Below are positions 47,845-57,483 of a DNA stretch of 64,000 nucleotides, piece after piece. Location of the stretch: positions 124,001 through 188,000 of the forward strand of contig NZ_MWOK01000003.1 in the NCBI RefSeq assembly GCF_012932145.1. Reading direction: 5' to 3'. Under the pieces are notes generated by a model. It was not told the origin of the DNA. It made no database searches and worked only from the letters and a program-made list of their open reading frames with translations. Position numbers and translations under genes: made by a program. Each line of letters opens with the position of its first letter. Within the stretch, counting starts at the first letter, position 1. Source of the DNA: Acidovorax sp. SRB_14. GTDB taxonomy: Bacteria > Pseudomonadota > Gammaproteobacteria > Burkholderiales > Burkholderiaceae_C.

Positions 47845-48248
47845 GGCTTGGCCCCTTCCTGCACTGCGCGCGCAACCGCCTTGCGCAAGGCTTTTTCCTC
47901 GATGCCGCTGGTGCCTTCGCGGCGCTCCAGCTCGGCAATCACGTCGGCGGGGGCCAGGCCATAGTGCGCCAGCGCGATCATCGAGTGAAACCACAGGTCG
48001 GCGACTTCGTAGAGCAGCTTCCCCGGATCGGCCCCATGGTCCACATCCTTGGCGGCCATGACCACTTCGGTGGCCTCTTCGCCAATTTTCTTCAAAAAGG
48101 CGTCTGGCCCCTTGTGCAGCAGGCGGGCCACATAGCTCTTGTCGGGGTCGCCGCCATTGGCGGCCTTGCGGCTCTCAATGATGGCCGCCAGGCGCGCCAG
48201 CGCGTCGTGCGAGTGCGTCGCAGAAAGTGGAGAAGTGCTCATGGGCAT
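47841..48248 (-). CDS. hisE: HisE, phosphoribosyl-ATP pyrophosphohydrolase
   Basis: Second step of histidine biosynthesis, 135 aa. The MazG-like core [18 protein letters not shown] and [19 protein letters not shown] is conserved. Start ATG 48248 overlaps the hisI stop; an ATG six bases further downstream is an alternative. It is separate from hisI, as usual in this group. Confidence 0.94.
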   Translation of the reverse strand: MPMSTSPLSATHSHDALARLAAIIESRKAANGGDPDKSYVARLLHKGPDAFLKKIGEEATEVVMAAKDVDHGADPGKLLYEVADLWFHSMIALAHYGLAPADVIAELERREGTSGIEEKALRKAVARAVQEGAKP

Positions 48249-48637
48249 CACTTGTAGATGGATTGCGGGTCTTTCAAGACCGGTTCGCTGGCCCGCCAAG
48301 CGCCGTCGCGCAGAACGCTGAAGAAGCAGCTGTGGCGCCCCGTATGGCACGCGATGCCCGGCGTGTGGCCTTGCTGCGTGACCAGGAGCAAGACCACGTC
48401 GTTGTCGCAGTCGATGCGGATCTCGTGCACGGTCTGCACGTGGCCCGACTCCTCGCCCTTGAACCACAAGCGCTGGCGCGAGCGGCTGAAATACACGGCG
48501 CGCCCCAGCTCGGCCGTCTTTTGCAGCGCCTCGCGGTCCATCCAGGCGAACATCAGCACGTCTTTCGTGCCTTTTTCCTGAGCGATCACGGGCACCAGCC
48601 CCTGCGCGTCCCACTTCACTTCATTGAGCCAGTTCAT
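48248..48637 (-). CDS. hisI: HisI, phosphoribosyl-AMP cyclohydrolase
   Basis: Third step of histidine biosynthesis, 129 aa. [20 protein letters not shown] begins the protein. [17 protein letters not shown], the metal-binding RIDCDND and the zinc [10 protein letters not shown] cluster are intact. No further his genes occur upstream within the window, so the remaining pathway genes lie elsewhere. The open frame extends 41 codons further upstream without conserved sequence. Confidence 0.95.
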   Translation of the reverse strand: MNWLNEVKWDAQGLVPVIAQEKGTKDVLMFAWMDREALQKTAELGRAVYFSRSRQRLWFKGEESGHVQTVHEIRIDCDNDVVLLLVTQQGHTPGIACHTGRHSCFFSVLRDGAWRASEPVLKDPQSIYK

Positions 48638-48913
48638 GCAGAGGATTGTCGGTGATTTGCGCCGCCGGCACCGGCGTGCATGAACCCTGCCACTTCTGCT
48701 CCTATTGCAGCCAATTAGATGGCAATTTACCGACAATTTGTTGACGTTTGGGGAAAACACTACGTTCGTTCAACCCCTTCGGAAGTACAGTCAGACTGCG
48801 CCAACGCATTGCCTCATCCGCACCCCAATGAACCGCCCTGCCCCCTGGACGACCTCGTCTCGCCTGCGCGAACTGCGTGAGCACACCCGCTCGGCTGCAC
48901 GGCTGTGCATGCC
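48638..48913. other. Divergent spacer between hisI and the peptide ABC transporter operon
   Basis: This 276-bp region has no credible gene. It should contain the promoters of both divergent units. A TTGACG word (48741-48746) and a GACAATT word (48733-48739) on the + strand are possible promoter parts, but spacing does not give a convincing pair. No repeat element copy is present. Confidence 0.4.
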
Positions 48914-50776
48914 ATGAGCACAATTGCGCCCCCAGGCGGCGTGCCGCTGCTTTCCGTGCGCTCGCTGGCGGTGGAGTTCAAAGTGCCTGGCGGGCGCTTT
49001 CGCGCTGTGGACGGGCTGAGCTTTGACGTGCATGCAGGCCGCACGGTCGCCATCGTGGGCGAATCGGGATCGGGCAAGTCGGTCACCTCGCAGGCGATCA
49101 TGCGCCTGACCGACTATTCGGGCGGAGAGATCGTGGACGGCGAGATCCTATTCCACTCGCCGCGCAGCGGCGTCCAAAACCTGCGCACGGCCAGCGACGA
49201 CGCCCTGCGCGCGATCCGCGGCAACGAGATTGCGATGATCTTCCAGGAGCCCATGACATCGCTGAACCCGGTGTTCACGATTGGCAACCAGATCGCCGAG
49301 TCGCTGATCCTGCACCAGGGCCTGAGCGCGGCGGAGGCGCGCCGACACGCCCACGCCCTGCTGCAGAAGGTGCGCCTGCCCGATGCCGAGCGCTTGCTCG
49401 ACACCTACCCGCATGCCCTCTCGGGCGGCATGCGCCAGCGCGCCATGATTGCCATGGCGCTGGCCTGCCAGCCGGCGCTGCTGATTGCCGACGAGCCCAC
49501 GACGGCCCTGGATGTAACCATCCAGGCGCAGATCCTCAACATCATCCGCGAGTTGCAGCGCGATCTGCACACGGCCGTGGTCTTCATCACCCACGACATG
49601 GGCGTGGTCGCACAAATGGCCGACGACGTGGTGGTGATGTGGCGCGGCCGCCAGGTCGAACACGGGCCGGTGGCGCAGATCTTCAATGCGCCCCAGCACC
49701 CCTACACCCGCGCACTGCTCTCAGCCGTGCCACGGCTCGGTGCGCTGCGCGGACAGCCGTTTCCTAAGCGCATGCCGCTCACGGTGCTGGACGGCGACGC
49801 CTTGTGCGAAGTGGGCACCGAGCAGCTGCAGGACACCGTCGACGCCAACGCGCCGCTGCTCACCGTCGACAAGCTCACCACCCGCTTCGACATCGCGCAC
49901 AACCTGTTCGGCCGGGTCACGCACCGCGTGCACGCGGTGGAGGAGGTCAGCTTCGAGATCTACCCGGGCGAAACCCTGGCGCTGGTGGGCGAGTCGGGCA
50001 GCGGCAAGACCACCATCGGCAAGACGCTGCAACAGCTCGTCGCGGCCTCCAGCGGCACCATCCGCTTTGCCGGGCAGGACATTGCGCAACTCGATGCCGC
50101 GGGCCGCATGCGGCTGCGCCAGGACATCCAGTACATCTTCCAGGACCCGTTTGCCTCGCTGGACCCGCGCAAGACCGTGGGCTTCAGCATTGCCGAGCCC
50201 ATCGTCACGCACCGGCTGCTGGCGCGGCCGCAGGACCTGGAGCGGCGCGTTGCCGAGCTGCTCGAGTGCGTGGGCCTCCAACCCGCGCATGCGCACCGCT
50301 ATCCGCACGAGTTTTCGGGCGGCCAGCGCCAGCGTGTCTGCATTGCCCGCGCGCTGGCCTGCAACCCCAAGCTGGTGATTGCCGACGAGTCGGTGTCGGC
50401 GCTCGACGTGTCCATCCAGGCGCAGATCATCGACCTGCTGATGGAATTGCAGGCACAGCGCGGCCTGTCCTACCTGTTCATCACGCACGACATGGCGGTG
50501 GTCGAGAAGATCAGCCACCGCGTCGCGGTGATGTACCTGGGACAGATCGTCGAGATGGGCCGGCGCCAGGACATCTTCGAGAACCCCCAGCACCCCTACA
50601 CGCGCCGGCTGCTGGCGGCCGTGCCCGTGGCGGAGCCGGGCCGCAGCATCGACGCACGGCTGATCGAGGGCGAGATCCCGAGCCCCGTGCGCCGCGTGGG
50701 CCAGGAGCCGCAGATCCTGACACTGGTCGAAACCACGCCGGGCCACCGGGTCGCGCAGCCGGCCCTGCTTTCCTAG
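48914..50776 (+). CDS. Peptide ABC transporter ATP-binding protein with two fused ATPase domains (GsiA-like)
   Basis: Fused dual nucleotide-binding protein, 620 aa, like GsiA. Domain 1 has Walker [12 protein letters not shown] (near residue 42) and signature LSGGMRQR; domain 2 has Walker [12 protein letters not shown] (near residue 361) and signature FSGGQRQR. Both have Walker [14 protein letters not shown] or [13 protein letters not shown]. It powers the permeases at 52396 and 53316. The ATG at 48914 follows a GTG at 48905 that is less likely. Gene order is ATPase, binding protein, permease, permease, peptidase. Confidence 0.93.
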   Translation: MSTIAPPGGVPLLSVRSLAVEFKVPGGRFRAVDGLSFDVHAGRTVAIVGESGSGKSVTSQAIMRLTDYSGGEIVDGEILFHSPRSGVQNLRTASDDALRAIRGNEIAMIFQEPMTSLNPVFTIGNQIAESLILHQGLSAAEARRHAHALLQKVRLPDAERLLDTYPHALSGGMRQRAMIAMALACQPALLIADEPTTALDVTIQAQILNIIRELQRDLHTAVVFITHDMGVVAQMADDVVVMWRGRQVEHGPVAQIFNAPQHPYTRALLSAVPRLGALRGQPFPKRMPLTVLDGDALCEVGTEQLQDTVDANAPLLTVDKLTTRFDIAHNLFGRVTHRVHAVEEVSFEIYPGETLALVGESGSGKTTIGKTLQQLVAASSGTIRFAGQDIAQLDAAGRMRLRQDIQYIFQDPFASLDPRKTVGFSIAEPIVTHRLLARPQDLERRVAELLECVGLQPAHAHRYPHEFSGGQRQRVCIARALACNPKLVIADESVSALDVSIQAQIIDLLMELQAQRGLSYLFITHDMAVVEKISHRVAVMYLGQIVEMGRRQDIFENPQHPYTRRLLAAVPVAEPGRSIDARLIEGEIPSPVRRVGQEPQILTLVETTPGHRVAQPALLS

Positions 50777-50845
50777 ACACCCTGCCCATTCCCCTTTTTG
50801 TGGCTCTGCACCCCGAGAGCCAGTCCTTGCAACCAGGAGACCTCC

Positions 50846-52360
50846 ATGAAGCTGAAAAACTTCTTCGCCACCACCAGCCTGGTGCTTGCCACGCTGGCGG
50901 CGCCTTCCACGCATGCGGCCGGAACGCTCACCGTCGCGCTGCACCAGGACCCCGGCAATTGGGACCCGATCGCCACTTTCCTAGTGGCGTGGGGCGCGGT
51001 GGGCAGCCAGGTGTTTGACGGCCTGATCATGCGCACGCCCGACATGAAGCTGGTGCCCGGCCTGGCCACCAAGTGGGAATTCCTGGACAAGAACACCAAG
51101 CTGCGCTTCACGCTGCGCCAGAACGTGAAATTCCACAACGGCGAGCCTTTCGACGCCGAGGCCGTCAAGTTCACCTTCGACCGCCTGCTGGGCGATGAAG
51201 GCAAGAAAGGCCCGCAGCAGTCCAACTACAACGCCATCGACAAGGTGGTGGTGGTCAACGCGAACACGGTCGATTTCATCCTGAAAAACCCCGACCCCGT
51301 GCTGCTGACCAAACTGGCCGGCTACGGCGCGATGATCGTTCCGCCCAAGTACATCAAGGAAAAGGGCAGCCAGTACTTCGGCATGAACCCCGTGGGCACC
51401 GGTCCGTTCAAGTTCACGGACTACAAGCCCAAGGTGAGCCTCTCGTTCGAGCGCAACGACGCCTATTGGGGCGGCGCGCCCAAGCTGGACCAACTCGTGT
51501 ACCGCTTCATCAGCGAGCCCGCCACGCAGGCGGCCGAGTTGCAGGCCGGCCGCGTGGACGTGGCCAACCAGATCCCGCTGGCGCTGATCGGCACGATCAA
51601 CAAGGACAGCAAGCTGTCCGTGGTCAGCATGGACGGGCCCGTGGCCCTCGCGCTGCGCTACAACACCCAGCGCGGCATCATGAAGAACCCCGAGGTGCGC
51701 AAGGCGTTGACCATGGCCGTGGACCGCGACGCCATCATCAAGACCATTCTGCTGGGCCAGGCCAAGCCGATCGCCAGCTTCCAGGGCGCGCTGTCGTTTG
51801 GCAACGACCCGAACCTCAAACCCTTGCCGTTCAACCCCGCGCAGGCCAAGGCCATGCTGCAAAAGGCCGGGGTCAAGCCCGGCACGCAGATCCAGCTCGA
51901 CTTCCGCGGCCCCGACAGCAACTTCCGCGAAGTGGCGCAGGCCGTTGCCGGCTACCTCGGTGCCGTGGGCATCACGGTGTCGCTCAAGCCTTACGAAACC
52001 AACGTGCTGATCAACGACATCATCCCGAGCGGCAAGACCGGCGAGATGTGGCAGAACCAGTGGGGCGGCTGGACCTTCGACTACGACAACACGGCCTACG
52101 CCATGTACTACACCAAGCAGCGCTGGAACCCGTTTGACGACGATCCCAAGCTCAATGCCCTGCTGCACACCCAGCGCAACACCTGGGACCAGGACGCGCG
52201 CAAGGCCACGCTGCAAGAGATTGCCCGCTATGTCGCCAGCCAGGCGCTGGAGATGCCGCTCTACAGCCTCAACACCGTCTACGGCGTGAACAAGCGCGCC
52301 AAGAACCTCGGCTTGCCGGGCGACGGGCGCTTCCGCTTCGTCGACGCCACCGTCGAATGA
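50846..52360 (+). CDS. Peptide ABC transporter periplasmic substrate-binding protein
   Basis: Family 5 (DppA/OppA-type) solute-binding protein, 504 aa. The signal peptide MKLKNFFATTSLVLATLAAPSTHAAG ends near residue 24. The hallmark family segment LRQNVKFHNGEPFDAEAVKFTFDRLL (near 80-110) is present. An AGGAGACC ribosome-binding site precedes the ATG. The ligand may be a dipeptide, oligopeptide or glutathione-like compound; sequence alone does not decide. Confidence 0.92.
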   Translation: MKLKNFFATTSLVLATLAAPSTHAAGTLTVALHQDPGNWDPIATFLVAWGAVGSQVFDGLIMRTPDMKLVPGLATKWEFLDKNTKLRFTLRQNVKFHNGEPFDAEAVKFTFDRLLGDEGKKGPQQSNYNAIDKVVVVNANTVDFILKNPDPVLLTKLAGYGAMIVPPKYIKEKGSQYFGMNPVGTGPFKFTDYKPKVSLSFERNDAYWGGAPKLDQLVYRFISEPATQAAELQAGRVDVANQIPLALIGTINKDSKLSVVSMDGPVALALRYNTQRGIMKNPEVRKALTMAVDRDAIIKTILLGQAKPIASFQGALSFGNDPNLKPLPFNPAQAKAMLQKAGVKPGTQIQLDFRGPDSNFREVAQAVAGYLGAVGITVSLKPYETNVLINDIIPSGKTGEMWQNQWGGWTFDYDNTAYAMYYTKQRWNPFDDDPKLNALLHTQRNTWDQDARKATLQEIARYVASQALEMPLYSLNTVYGVNKRAKNLGLPGDGRFRFVDATVE

Positions 52361-52395
52361 ACGCTTGAGCCCTCTGCCTTGAAACGACCGATACC

Positions 52396-53319
52396 ATGAG
52401 CGGTTTCCTCTTCAAGCGGCTGCTGCAGGCGATCTTCGTAGTGCTGGTGGTGTCGCTGTTCGTCTCATATGCCGTGCGCCTGTCGGGCGATCCGGCCGTC
52501 ATGCTGAGCCAGGGCGCGGGCAGCGTGACCGAGGAAGACCTGCAGAACATCCGCCAGGGCCTGGGGCTGGACCGGCCCTTCCTGGTGCAGTACGCGGAGT
52601 TCGTGCGCGGCGCCGTCACCGGCGACTTCGGCCGCAGCTTCCTGGGCGGTACGCCCGTGAGCCGCCTGATCGGCGACGCGCTGCCCGCCACGCTGGCGCT
52701 GGCGCTGGTGTCGCTGCTGGTGTCGGTGGCGGTGTCGGTGCCGCTGGGCGTCCAGGCCGCGGTGCACCAGGGCAAGGGGGTGGACCAGTTCATCCGCATC
52801 GTCTCGCTGGTCGGCCTGTCGTTTCCGAACTTCTGGCTGGCCATCATGCTGGTGCTGCTGCTGTCCATCACGTTCCCGCTGCTGCCGCCCTCGGGCTGGG
52901 ACGGGCCGGCGAGCCTCATCATGCCGGCGCTGACCATGGCCATCATCCTCTCGGCGACCAACGTGCGCCTGGTGCGCACCTCCATGCTCGAGACGCTGTC
53001 GGCGCAGTACATCATGGTGGCGCGCAGCAAAGGCCTCAAGGACCGCGTGGTGCTCTACAAGCACGCGCTGCGCAACTGCGCCATTCCGCTCATCACCTAC
53101 ATCGGCCTGCAGTTCGGCAACCTGATCGGCGGCATCGTGGTGGTCGAGAAAGTCTTCAACTGGCCCGGCCTGGGCACGCTGGCCTTCGACGCCATTGCCA
53201 GCCGCGACTACCCCGTGCTGCAAGGCACCGTGACGCTCCTGTCGGTCATGATCGTGTCGGCCAACCTGCTGGTCGACATCGCCTATGGCCTGGTCGACCC
53301 CCGCATCCGCAGCAAATGA
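52396..53319 (+). CDS. Peptide ABC transporter permease (DppB/GsiC type)
   Basis: Inner-membrane permease, 307 aa, with six predicted segments (first at FKRLLQAIFVVLVVSLFVSYAVRL). The long periplasmic loop after segment 1 and the EAA-like loop (ETLSAQYIMVARSKGLKDRVVLYKHALRN, near residues 200-228) are typical. It overlaps the next permease by four bases (ATGA). Confidence 0.93.
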   Translation: MSGFLFKRLLQAIFVVLVVSLFVSYAVRLSGDPAVMLSQGAGSVTEEDLQNIRQGLGLDRPFLVQYAEFVRGAVTGDFGRSFLGGTPVSRLIGDALPATLALALVSLLVSVAVSVPLGVQAAVHQGKGVDQFIRIVSLVGLSFPNFWLAIMLVLLLSITFPLLPPSGWDGPASLIMPALTMAIILSATNVRLVRTSMLETLSAQYIMVARSKGLKDRVVLYKHALRNCAIPLITYIGLQFGNLIGGIVVVEKVFNWPGLGTLAFDAIASRDYPVLQGTVTLLSVMIVSANLLVDIAYGLVDPRIRSK

Positions 53320-54179
53320 ACGCATCCGCCTCCGTCCCTTCGACCCCGCAAGCGCGCACCTTCCAGTGGCGTTCGCTCGAATTCATCCTCGGCGCGGTGC
53401 TCACGGGCGCCATGCTGGCGCTGGTGCTGACCTCGGTCTGGATCTTCCCCGACCGTGGCTCGGCCATGGACCTGACCGCGCGCCTCACGGCCCCGTTCAC
53501 CACCTGGGCGCACCCGCTGGGCACCGACCCGCTGGGCCGCGACGTGCTGGCGCGCGTGCTGGTGGGCGGACGCATCTCGCTGTGGGTGGGCTTTGCCTCC
53601 GTGGCGGGGGCTTCGCTCATCGGCATCGCGATCGGCCTGGTGGCGGGCTACTACCGGGGCTTCTGGGACATGTTCCTGATGCGCTGCGTGGACGTGCAGC
53701 TGGCCCTGCCCTTCATCCTAGTGGCGCTGACCTTCATCTCCATCCTCGGCGGCGGCCTGGGCAACATCATCCTGTTCATGATCATTTCGCAATGGGTGCA
53801 GTACGCGCGCCTGGTGCGCGGCATGGTGCTGTCGGTGCGCGAGCGCGAATATGTGCAGGCGGCGCGCTCGTTCGGTGTGCGCGACCTGGCCATGGTGCGC
53901 CACCACATCCTGCCCAACGTGATCGGGCCGGTCATCATCCTGGTCATGCTCAACGTGGCCAACAACATCCTGCTCGAGAGCAGCCTGACCTTCCTCGGCC
54001 TGGGTGTGGACCCTCTGATCCCCAGCTGGGGCGGCATGCTGGCCGACGGCCGCACCTACATGCAGACCGCGTGGTGGGTCAGCGTCTTCCCCGGCGTGGC
54101 GATCATGCTCACGGTGCTGGGCCTGAACCTGCTCGGCGACTGGCTGCGCGACCGCATCGACCCCACCGGAAAGCTCTGA
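53316..54179 (+). CDS. Peptide ABC transporter permease (DppC/GsiD type)
   Basis: Second permease, 287 aa, with an N-terminal segment (LEFILGAVLTGAMLALVLTSVWIF), GTDPLGRDVLARVLVGGRISL and the EAA-type loop REREYVQAARSFGVRDLAMVRHHILPNV. It pairs with the preceding permease. The TGA stop is followed after one base by the next gene's ATG, so the M14-like peptidase is cotranslated. Confidence 0.93.
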   Translation: MNASASVPSTPQARTFQWRSLEFILGAVLTGAMLALVLTSVWIFPDRGSAMDLTARLTAPFTTWAHPLGTDPLGRDVLARVLVGGRISLWVGFASVAGASLIGIAIGLVAGYYRGFWDMFLMRCVDVQLALPFILVALTFISILGGGLGNIILFMIISQWVQYARLVRGMVLSVREREYVQAARSFGVRDLAMVRHHILPNVIGPVIILVMLNVANNILLESSLTFLGLGVDPLIPSWGGMLADGRTYMQTAWWVSVFPGVAIMLTVLGLNLLGDWLRDRIDPTGKL

Positions 54180-54180
54180 C

Positions 54181-55956
54181 ATGGACACCCCCGTGCTGCT
54201 CGACCTGCAGGTGCCGCGCACGCTCGACGCCTGGGTGCGCCAGTTCGAGGCGCCCCCGTGGCGCGGCGCCAGCGTCGAAGGCTGGCTGTTCGAGGGCCCG
54301 GACGCGCGCCGTGCGGCCGAGCAGCGCCTGCGGGCAGCCGGCGTGCGGGCGCGCCTGCGCAGCGCCTACAAGCCGCTGGTCCACAGCTTCCTCGAAGACG
54401 TAGACTGTGCCCGCCTGGTCGCCGTGCACCTGACCTACCCCGCGCCCGCGCACGCCGCCCCGCGCCGCTTTCTGCTCGAGGCCTACCCGCTCGCCGGCCT
54501 GCTGCCGGCCGGCTGCACGCTGCAGTGCACGCCCGGCGGCGAAGACCTGCATTACCAGCTGGACCTTACGTACGGCAGCGGCGAGCGCGTGGAGGCGCGC
54601 GTGTTCGCCCCCAACCGCGTGCACACCGACCACCTGGGCAGCACGCAGCTCTCGCCCACCGGCTGGCTGCGCACCGGCGCACCCCAGGGTGGTGGCGCGG
54701 CCCTCGACGGCCCCCAGGCCACCGATTGCGAGCAGCTCTTCGACCATGCCGTGCGCACCGTGCAGCAGCACCCATGGCCGGTGCAGGAGCCCTATTTCGA
54801 GCGGCTGGACCTGCGCGTGGACCTGCCGGGCATCGAGCTGCCGCTGGCCGTGGACCATGAATGCATCAGCCTGGCCGAGGCGCTGCACGAAGACCTGTAT
54901 TTCTCGCTGCTCGAAGTGTTCCAGCGCCACTCGGGCCGGGCCGCCAGCGACCGCCGCCTGCAGCCCGGCCAGATCGTGCCCGACGTGCGCCACGGCGCGC
55001 CCGCCGTGCGCATTGCGCTGCAGCCGTTCGCGGCGCAGGCGCAGGACCGGCTGGGCCCGCCGCCCGAGCCACTGCCGGGCACGCCGCTGGAGCGGCTGGC
55101 GCACCCGGCGCACCCGCAGCGGATCGCTGCCGAGATGGCGCGGCTGCCGGGCCTGCGCTTTGCCGCGGCCTCGCGCCAGGGCCGCGCGGTGCTCGGCCTG
55201 TACCACCGCGGCCCGGGCGCTGCCGTGTTCATCAGCGGCGGCCAGCACGCCAACGAAACCTCGGGCGTGGTCGGTGCGCTGCGCGCGGCGCAGCAGCTGC
55301 AGTCCCCAGGCAGCGCGAACTTTGCGCTGATCGCGCTCGAAAACCCCGACGGCTACGCGCTGCACCGCGAGCTGTGCGTGCAGCACCCGCGGCACATGCA
55401 GCATGCGGCGCGCTACAGCGCGCTGGGCGACGACATCGAATACCGCGAGCAGGCGCCGCTGTACGAGCGCGCTGCGCGCGAGCAGGCACTGGCGCTGTCG
55501 GGCGCGCAGCTCCATGTCAACCTGCATGGCTACCCGGCCCATGAATGGACGCGGCCGCTCACCGGCTATGTGCCGCGCGGCTTTGGCCTGTGGACGATTC
55601 CCAAGGGTTTCTTTCTGATCCTGCGCCACCGGCCGGGCTGGCAGGCCGAGGGGCGCGCCCTGCTCGAACAGGTCTGCGCCGCCTTGGCCCGGGTGCCGGG
55701 CCTGTCCGCCTACAACGCGCGGCAGATGGCGCTGTACGCGCAGCATGCGGGCGAGCTGCCGTTCGAGCAGATCCAGGGATTTGCCTGCACGCAGAGCGAA
55801 AACCCGCTGCCCGGGCCGCCGGTCACGCTGATCACCGAGTTTCCCGACGAGACCGTGGCGGACGGCGATTTCCGTTTTGCGCACACCGTGCAGTGCGCGG
55901 CCGTGCTGGCCGCCGTGCAGGCCTGGCAGGGCCTGGCGCGGCCTGCGGCGGGCTGA
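54181..55956 (+). CDS. M14-like zinc metallopeptidase of the peptide transporter operon
   Basis: Protein of 591 aa. The C-terminal half resembles M14 carboxypeptidases/amidases: the zinc motif HANE (H356, E359) in SGGQHANETSG, an NPDGY segment, LHVNLHGYPAHEW (H445, H449, H454; one is probably the third zinc ligand), and a candidate catalytic E553 in LITEFPDET. The N-terminal 300 residues are an unrecognised domain rich in Ala, Arg and Leu. No signal peptide is visible, so it acts in the cytoplasm on imported peptides. By analogy with MpaA it could process murein or gamma-linked peptides, but this is inference. Confidence 0.75.
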   Translation: MDTPVLLDLQVPRTLDAWVRQFEAPPWRGASVEGWLFEGPDARRAAEQRLRAAGVRARLRSAYKPLVHSFLEDVDCARLVAVHLTYPAPAHAAPRRFLLEAYPLAGLLPAGCTLQCTPGGEDLHYQLDLTYGSGERVEARVFAPNRVHTDHLGSTQLSPTGWLRTGAPQGGGAALDGPQATDCEQLFDHAVRTVQQHPWPVQEPYFERLDLRVDLPGIELPLAVDHECISLAEALHEDLYFSLLEVFQRHSGRAASDRRLQPGQIVPDVRHGAPAVRIALQPFAAQAQDRLGPPPEPLPGTPLERLAHPAHPQRIAAEMARLPGLRFAAASRQGRAVLGLYHRGPGAAVFISGGQHANETSGVVGALRAAQQLQSPGSANFALIALENPDGYALHRELCVQHPRHMQHAARYSALGDDIEYREQAPLYERAAREQALALSGAQLHVNLHGYPAHEWTRPLTGYVPRGFGLWTIPKGFFLILRHRPGWQAEGRALLEQVCAALARVPGLSAYNARQMALYAQHAGELPFEQIQGFACTQSENPLPGPPVTLITEFPDETVADGDFRFAHTVQCAAVLAAVQAWQGLARPAAG

Positions 55957-55971
55957 CAGGCCGGCGCAAAA

Positions 55972-56033
55972 CTATCAAAAACATAGCTGCTGGCGCTTGC
56001 TGCACAAGCGCCAGAGCCCTATTTCACTGAAAT
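55972..56033 (+). repeat. Dispersed double-hairpin element at the peptidase/sppA junction (best-preserved copy)
   Basis: CTAT (55972-55975) pairs with ATAG (55983-55986). CTGGCGCTTG (55990-55999) pairs perfectly with CAAGCGCCAG (56005-56014), then GAGCCCTATTTCACTGAAA. It fills the convergent junction. Confidence 0.85.
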
Positions 56034-56051
56034 TCCTGCGTGCAGCTGCGT

Positions 56052-57080
56052 TCAGCGCAGCGCGGGCGCGCGCTGCAGCGTTTGCAGCGCACCGGCACCG
56101 ACGGCGGCGCCAAAGCGCTTGGCCAGGCGCTCGGCGACGTTGTCGCGGCGCGTGTAGTCGATGACGTCTTCGGCCTTCACGACCTCGCGGGCCACATAGT
56201 CGAGGCTGCCCAGCCGGTCCGCCAGCCCCATGTCGACCGCCTGCTGGCCGGTCCAGAACAGGCCGCTGAAGGTCTCGGGCGTGGGCTTGAGCCGCTCGCC
56301 GCGGCCGGCCTTGACGGCGGCAATGAACTGCGCGTGGATCTGGTCGAGCATGGCCTGCGCGTACTCGCGCTGCCTTTCGGTCTGCGGGCTGAACGGGTCG
56401 AGGAAGCCCTTGTTCTCGCCCGCGGTCAACAGGCGCCGCTCCACGCCCAGCTTTTCCATGGTGCCGGTGAAACCGAAGCCGTCCATGAGCACGCCGATGC
56501 TGCCGACAATGCTGGCCTTGTCGACAAAGATGTCGTCGGCCGCCGCTGCGATGTAGTAGGCAGCCGAGGCACAGGTTTCTTCCACCACGGCATACAGCGG
56601 CTTCTTGTGCTTGGCCTTGAGGCGCACGATCTCGTCGTAGATGATGCCGGCCTGCACCGGGCTGCCGCCCGGCGAGTTGATCAGCAGCACCACGGCCTTC
56701 GAGCCGTCGTCCTCGAAGGCGCTGCGCATGGAAGCGATGACGAATTCGGCGCTGGCCTCGGCGCCGGCGGAAATTTCGCCCTTGATGTCGACCACCGCCG
56801 TGTGCGGGCCGCTCTTGGCCGCCGTGGCCATGTCGCGCGACAGGAAGGCCCAGGCGATGAAGACGAAAAACGCCAGCCAGGCCAGGCGCGTGAAGGTGCG
56901 CCAGCGGCGCGCCGCGCGCTGCTCGGCCAGCGTGGCCAGGGCCAGCTTTTCGAGCACGCCGCGCTCCCAACCCGGCGCCCCGGGCTCGACTTTAGCTCCT
57001 GAAACAGGAGCTGCTTGCGCCCACAGGTCGGGCATTTCAGGCGGATTTTTATCGGATCCGCTGGAGGTGGGCTCGGTCAT
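56052..57080 (-). CDS. sppA: SppA-like signal peptide peptidase (S49 family)
   Basis: Membrane-anchored S49 serine protease, 342 aa, short form. The anchor lies near residues 46-66 (LAWLAFFVFIAWAFL). The nucleophile is in CASAAYYIAAAADDIF (near residue 166), and the general base Lys is in GSIGVLMDGFGFTGTMEKLGV. The N-terminal 35 residues before the anchor contain a sequence (56994-57012) resembling the dispersed hairpin element. It lies one base after the Rieske gene. Confidence 0.92.
   Translation of the reverse strand: MTEPTSSGSDKNPPEMPDLWAQAAPVSGAKVEPGAPGWERGVLEKLALATLAEQRAARRWRTFTRLAWLAFFVFIAWAFLSRDMATAAKSGPHTAVVDIKGEISAGAEASAEFVIASMRSAFEDDGSKAVVLLINSPGGSPVQAGIIYDEIVRLKAKHKKPLYAVVEETCASAAYYIAAAADDIFVDKASIVGSIGVLMDGFGFTGTMEKLGVERRLLTAGENKGFLDPFSPQTERQREYAQAMLDQIHAQFIAAVKAGRGERLKPTPETFSGLFWTGQQAVDMGLADRLGSLDYVAREVVKAEDVIDYTRRDNVAERLAKRFGAAVGAGALQTLQRAPALR
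56994..57012 (-). repeat. Hairpin with repeat-family similarity inside the sppA coding region
   Basis: AGCTCCTG (56994-57001) pairs perfectly with CAGGAGCT (57005-57012), followed by GCTTGCGCCC as in family hairpin 2. It encodes part of the N-terminal tail of SppA. Membership in the family is uncertain. Confidence 0.35.
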
Positions 57081-57081
57081 A

Positions 57082-57459
57082 TCAGAAGAGGACGGGTTGG
57101 AGGTTGTAAGCAGTATGCCAGTGCACCACGCCGCCGTGCTCCGACAGTGTGATCTTCACCAGAGCGCCCCGGCAGGGGCCGCCGGCGCAGGCGCCGGTGT
57201 CTGGCGCATAGGCCGCGCCGTGCGTGGCGCACAGCAGCCAGCGGCCGCTGTCGTCGAACACGCGGTTGGGCTGGTAGTCCATCTCCATGGCCACGTGGGT
57301 GCAGCGGTTCAGGTAGGCCTGGGGCTGCCCCTGAAAGCGGATGGCGAAGGCCCGGCAGGTCTGGCCGGCGTAGCACACGTCGAACGGCACGGCCAGCCCG
57401 CCGTCCACCAGGTCGCGGCTGTGGCAGAGGGCCACGGCGTGGTCGTCAGGGGCAGTCAT
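57082..57459 (-). CDS. Small Rieske [2Fe-2S] domain protein
   Basis: Single-domain Rieske ferredoxin-like protein, 125 aa. Cluster ligands are in CTHVAME (CxH) and CATHGAAY (CxxH), near residues 38 and 64. The partner oxygenase or reductase is not encoded nearby, so its role is unknown. It lies between a HAD phosphatase and sppA on the same strand. Confidence 0.88.
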   Translation of the reverse strand: MTAPDDHAVALCHSRDLVDGGLAVPFDVCYAGQTCRAFAIRFQGQPQAYLNRCTHVAMEMDYQPNRVFDDSGRWLLCATHGAAYAPDTGACAGGPCRGALVKITLSEHGGVVHWHTAYNLQPVLF

Positions 57460-57483
57460 GATGGACAGCGTCCGCCAAGAGGG

